A stretch of 7,594 bases of DNA, from the NCBI GenBank assembly GCA_902494135.1, contig CABUSE010000063.1, positions 1 through 7,594 of the forward strand, in the 5' to 3' direction. Below are positions 5,786-7,594 of this stretch, piece after piece. The stretch is from an uncultured Collinsella sp. GTDB lineage: Bacteria > Actinomycetota > Coriobacteriia > Coriobacteriales > Coriobacteriaceae. Within the stretch, counting starts at the first letter, position 1. Each line of letters opens with the position of its first letter. The position numbers and the translations under genes were made by a program. The notes below the pieces were generated by a model that worked only from the letters and a program-made list of their open reading frames with translations, ran no database searches and was not told the DNA's origin.

Positions 5786-5956
5786 CTAATTTGCAAAGAA
5801 GTGACGCGCCATGCACTTGGCGCCCAACGTCTCCCTCCGGATGTTGCCCTGCGAACCATCGATCCAGGCCTTCAGGCTCATAGGGACGTCCTCGACCCTT
5901 GCAGCATCGAACTCGGGCGCGAGGGCAAGTAAAGCATGCGCGATAGCATTGAACAT
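5786..5956 (-). CDS. Small hypothetical protein (56 aa) between argG and argH
   Basis: This is a short ORF, ATG to TAG, of unknown function. Its best support is a near-perfect ribosome site, TGAGGAG, 8 nt before the ATG, preceded by an AT-rich TATATATA (5971-5979) that could be a -10 element. The protein begins MFNAIAHALLALAPEFDAA, which could form a short amphipathic helix. The C-terminal half is basic and contains WIDGSQGNIRRETLG and CMARHF. It has no signal peptide, no clear membrane segment, and a single cysteine. It lies just after the argG terminator and 118 bp before argH, on the same strand. It could be a real small protein, possibly related to arginine metabolism, or a translated leader affecting argH. 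I do not recognise the family. Confidence 0.5.
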   Translation of the reverse strand: MFNAIAHALLALAPEFDAARVEDVPMSLKAWIDGSQGNIRRETLGAKCMARHFFAN

Positions 5957-6006
5957 AATGGATACTCCTCATATATATAGGCGCAGGGCCGCCAAATTGA
6001 TAGAAG

Positions 6007-6036
6007 GAGCCCCGCCGGACAACCCCGGCGGGGCTC
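6007..6036 (-). terminator. Strong hairpin after argG, probable terminator
   Basis: A 12-bp perfect stem (6007-6018 with 6025-6036) has a 6-nt loop. On the minus strand it is followed by CTTCTATCAATTT, an imperfect T-tract. It is about 150 bp past the argG stop codon, so it would end the argG message or cut readthrough into the small ORF and argH. Confidence 0.65.
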
Positions 6037-6146
6037 GGACTCAGCCGCAGACGCGGCATCATATATGCGGGCGGAACGTAGGGGCCACCGATGTTAAGAA
6101 GTGTCAGCAAGCATAACGAAAGGTAGGGACCCCGTGCGCCCGTTAT

Positions 6147-6174
6147 GTATCACGCGGATGGGCCGCGCGGATAC
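6147..6174. other. Bulged hairpin just after the argG stop codon
   Basis: GTATC (6147-6151) pairs with GATAC (6170-6174) and CGCG (6153-6156) with CGCG (6166-6169), leaving one bulged A and a 9-nt loop. It begins 16 bp past the argG stop codon. With no T-tract it is not a terminator; a 3' stabilising stem is possible. Confidence 0.35.
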
Positions 6175-6189
6175 CAAGGGAAGGAGGCG

Positions 6190-7416
6190 CTAGGCCTGGG
6201 CGGCAGCAGAGCTGGGGCCCTGGACCTTTGCCCACGTCTTGAGTGACAGCGTATCGATCTCGATAAAGCCGGCGCTGGCCTTCTCGTCAAACGTAGTGTC
6301 GCGGTCGTAGGTAGCCAGACCGTAGTCATACAGGCTAAACGGGCTCTTGCGGCCGACGACATGGCAGTTGCCCTTAAAGAACTTCAGACGGACGGTGCCG
6401 GTCACGAACTTCTGGGTGTCGGCCATAAAGGCGTCGAGCGCGTTTTTGAGCGGGCTGTACCACTGGCCGTTGTACACGGCGGTGGCCCAATCCTGCTCGA
6501 GCTTGATCTTGGTCTTGAGCAGGTCGCCCTCGACGCAAATGTCCTCGAGCGCCTTGTGGGCGGTGATGAGCGTCAGGGCGCCGGGAACCTCGTAGCACTC
6601 GCGGCTCTTAAGGCCCACCAGGCGATCCTCGACCAGATCGAGACGGCCAAAGCCATTGTCGCCGGAGATCTTGTTGAGGGAGATGACAATCTCGGAGAGC
6701 TTCATCTTCTTGCCGTCGACGGCGACGGGCTTGCCGGCCTCAAACTCAATCTCAGTGTAGGTCGGGGTGTCCGGCGTGTCCTCGGGGTTCTTAGTCATAA
6801 CCCAAGCGTCATCGAGCGGCTCGTTCCAGGGATCCTCCAGGTGGCCGCACTCAATGGCACGACCCCACAGGTTGTCGTCGATGGAGTAGGGGTTGTCGTT
6901 GGCACCCTCGGGAACCGGCACGTTGTGGGCGTGGGCATAGGCGACCTCGTCGGGACGGCACTTCAGGTCCCACTCGCGAACCGGGGCGATAACCTTGAGC
7001 TCGGGGTCGAGGGCCTTTACGGCGGCCTCAAAACGGACCTGGTCGTTACCCTTGCCGGTGCAGCCGTGGGCGACGTAGGTAGCGCCAAACTCGTGGGCGA
7101 CCTCAACAAGCTTCTTGGCAAGCAGCGGGCGAGACAGGGCGGAGAGCAGCGGATACTTGTTCTCGTACATGGAGTTTGCTGCGATGGCCTTAGTCAGGAA
7201 CTCATCAGAGAACTCGTCGCGCAGGTCGAGCACCTGGCAATCGAGAACGCCCAGGTCGAGCGCCTTCTGCTTCTTGGCATCCAGTCCGGTCTCTTCCTGG
7301 CCCACGTTGCCGCAGACACAAACGACATCGAGATTCTTCTCGTCCTGGAGCCATTTGACACATACGGATGTATCAAGACCACCGGAATATGCGAGAACGA
7401 CTTTTTCCTTGCTCAT
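6190..7416 (-). CDS. argG: Argininosuccinate synthase
   Basis: Joins citrulline and aspartate with ATP cleavage to AMP and pyrophosphate, giving argininosuccinate; cytosolic tetramer. It is 408 aa, usual for the short (type 1) family. The N-type ATP pyrophosphatase P-loop AYSGGLDTS is at residues 9-17. Other family marks are the GCTGKGNDQVRFE segment, the SIDDNLWGRAIECG region, and DRLVGLKSRECYEVPGA. I chose ATG at 7416 because the conserved MSKEKVVLAYSGG begins there and GAAAGGA is 7 nt upstream; the frame is open to an ATG at 7467 but that extension is not family-like. It is the first arginine gene on this strand, with at least 178 bp of gene-free DNA upstream. The C-terminal tail SSAAAQA is low complexity and probably disordered. 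Confidence 0.97.
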   Translation of the reverse strand: MSKEKVVLAYSGGLDTSVCVKWLQDEKNLDVVCVCGNVGQEETGLDAKKQKALDLGVLDCQVLDLRDEFSDEFLTKAIAANSMYENKYPLLSALSRPLLAKKLVEVAHEFGATYVAHGCTGKGNDQVRFEAAVKALDPELKVIAPVREWDLKCRPDEVAYAHAHNVPVPEGANDNPYSIDDNLWGRAIECGHLEDPWNEPLDDAWVMTKNPEDTPDTPTYTEIEFEAGKPVAVDGKKMKLSEIVISLNKISGDNGFGRLDLVEDRLVGLKSRECYEVPGALTLITAHKALEDICVEGDLLKTKIKLEQDWATAVYNGQWYSPLKNALDAFMADTQKFVTGTVRLKFFKGNCHVVGRKSPFSLYDYGLATYDRDTTFDEKASAGFIEIDTLSLKTWAKVQGPSSAAAQA

Positions 7417-7594
7417 GGCTGTTTCCTTTCGCCCTTGGTAGCTAGTTAGAACATCGGTCAGTTGCAAGTCACCTTGAGGTCAAAAACCGTGCAATATCAG
7501 GTTAAATAGCAAAAATCAGCACATACATGCCCTAGAAACATGCAGCAATGTCGTGCTAAAACCCAACGACCTCAAAATGACTCTGTTGAGGCAA
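7417..7594 (-). promoter_or_regulatory. argG upstream region
   Basis: This region is AT-rich and has no gene. A weak promoter candidate on the minus strand is TTGCTG, 17 nt, TATGTG (about 7525-7553). TTGAGGTC at 7474-7481 and GACCTCAA at 7568-7575 form a perfect 8-bp inverted repeat 86 nt apart, and a local hairpin CCTCAA/TTGAGG (7570-7575 with 7586-7591) touches the window edge. I could not recognise an ArgR box, T-box or leader peptide rich in arginine. Confidence 0.3.

Noticed and set aside
5739..6110. 123-codon minus-strand ORF in the argG-argH gap.
   Set aside because: It runs through the terminator hairpin, lacks a ribosome site and overlaps, in another frame, the better-supported 56-aa ORF.
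6361..7449. 362-codon ORF antisense to argG.
   Set aside because: A codon-bias shadow of argG, which is unmistakable on the other strand.
7492..7548. Possible short leader peptide upstream of argG (ATG with 8 codons).
   Set aside because: It contains no arginine codons and its purine-rich stretch is only 1 nt from the ATG.

Overview
The window looks like a core chromosomal segment of a high-GC Gram-positive gut bacterium. My best guess is Collinsella or a close relative in the Coriobacteriia. This rests on GC-rich third codon positions, GGAG/AAAGG-type ribosome binding sites, and a set of housekeeping genes that includes an L-cysteine desulfidase typical of anaerobes. The genus is an inference from overall impression, not from a marker gene. 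I see no transposase, phage, CRISPR, tRNA or rRNA gene.

Layout: a HAD-superfamily hydrolase (289-1047, +) converges on cyuA, an iron-sulfur L-cysteine desulfidase (1237-2556, -). The gap between them holds a remarkable ~98-nt nested hairpin (1099-1196) and a second hairpin that contains the cyuA stop codon. cyuA diverges from rpiB (2828-3295, +) across a 271-bp region with several dyads that could be operators. rpiB converges on ndk (3447-3851, -), with two strong back-to-back terminators between them. Upstream of ndk is a 385-bp gene-poor region with the ndk promoter, the argH terminator and a short sequence also found at the left edge of the window. The right third is arginine biosynthesis on the minus strand: argG (6190-7416), then argH (4237-5667). 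Between them lie a strong hairpin and a 56-aa ORF of unknown function with a very good ribosome binding site (5786-5956).

How the genes fit together: ArgG and ArgH perform the last two steps of arginine synthesis (citrulline + aspartate to argininosuccinate, then to arginine + fumarate). RpiB interconverts ribose-5-phosphate and ribulose-5-phosphate, and Ndk equilibrates nucleoside di- and triphosphates, so both feed nucleotide metabolism. CyuA breaks L-cysteine into pyruvate, ammonia and sulfide. Apart from argG/argH these are separate transcription units, and I see no evidence of one multi-gene system.

The six core gene assignments are secure. The most noteworthy unexplained items are the nested hairpin at 1099-1196, the small ORF between argG and argH, the repeated 26-bp motif (11-36 and 4110-4135), and the 16-bp direct repeats flanking the rpiB/ndk terminators.
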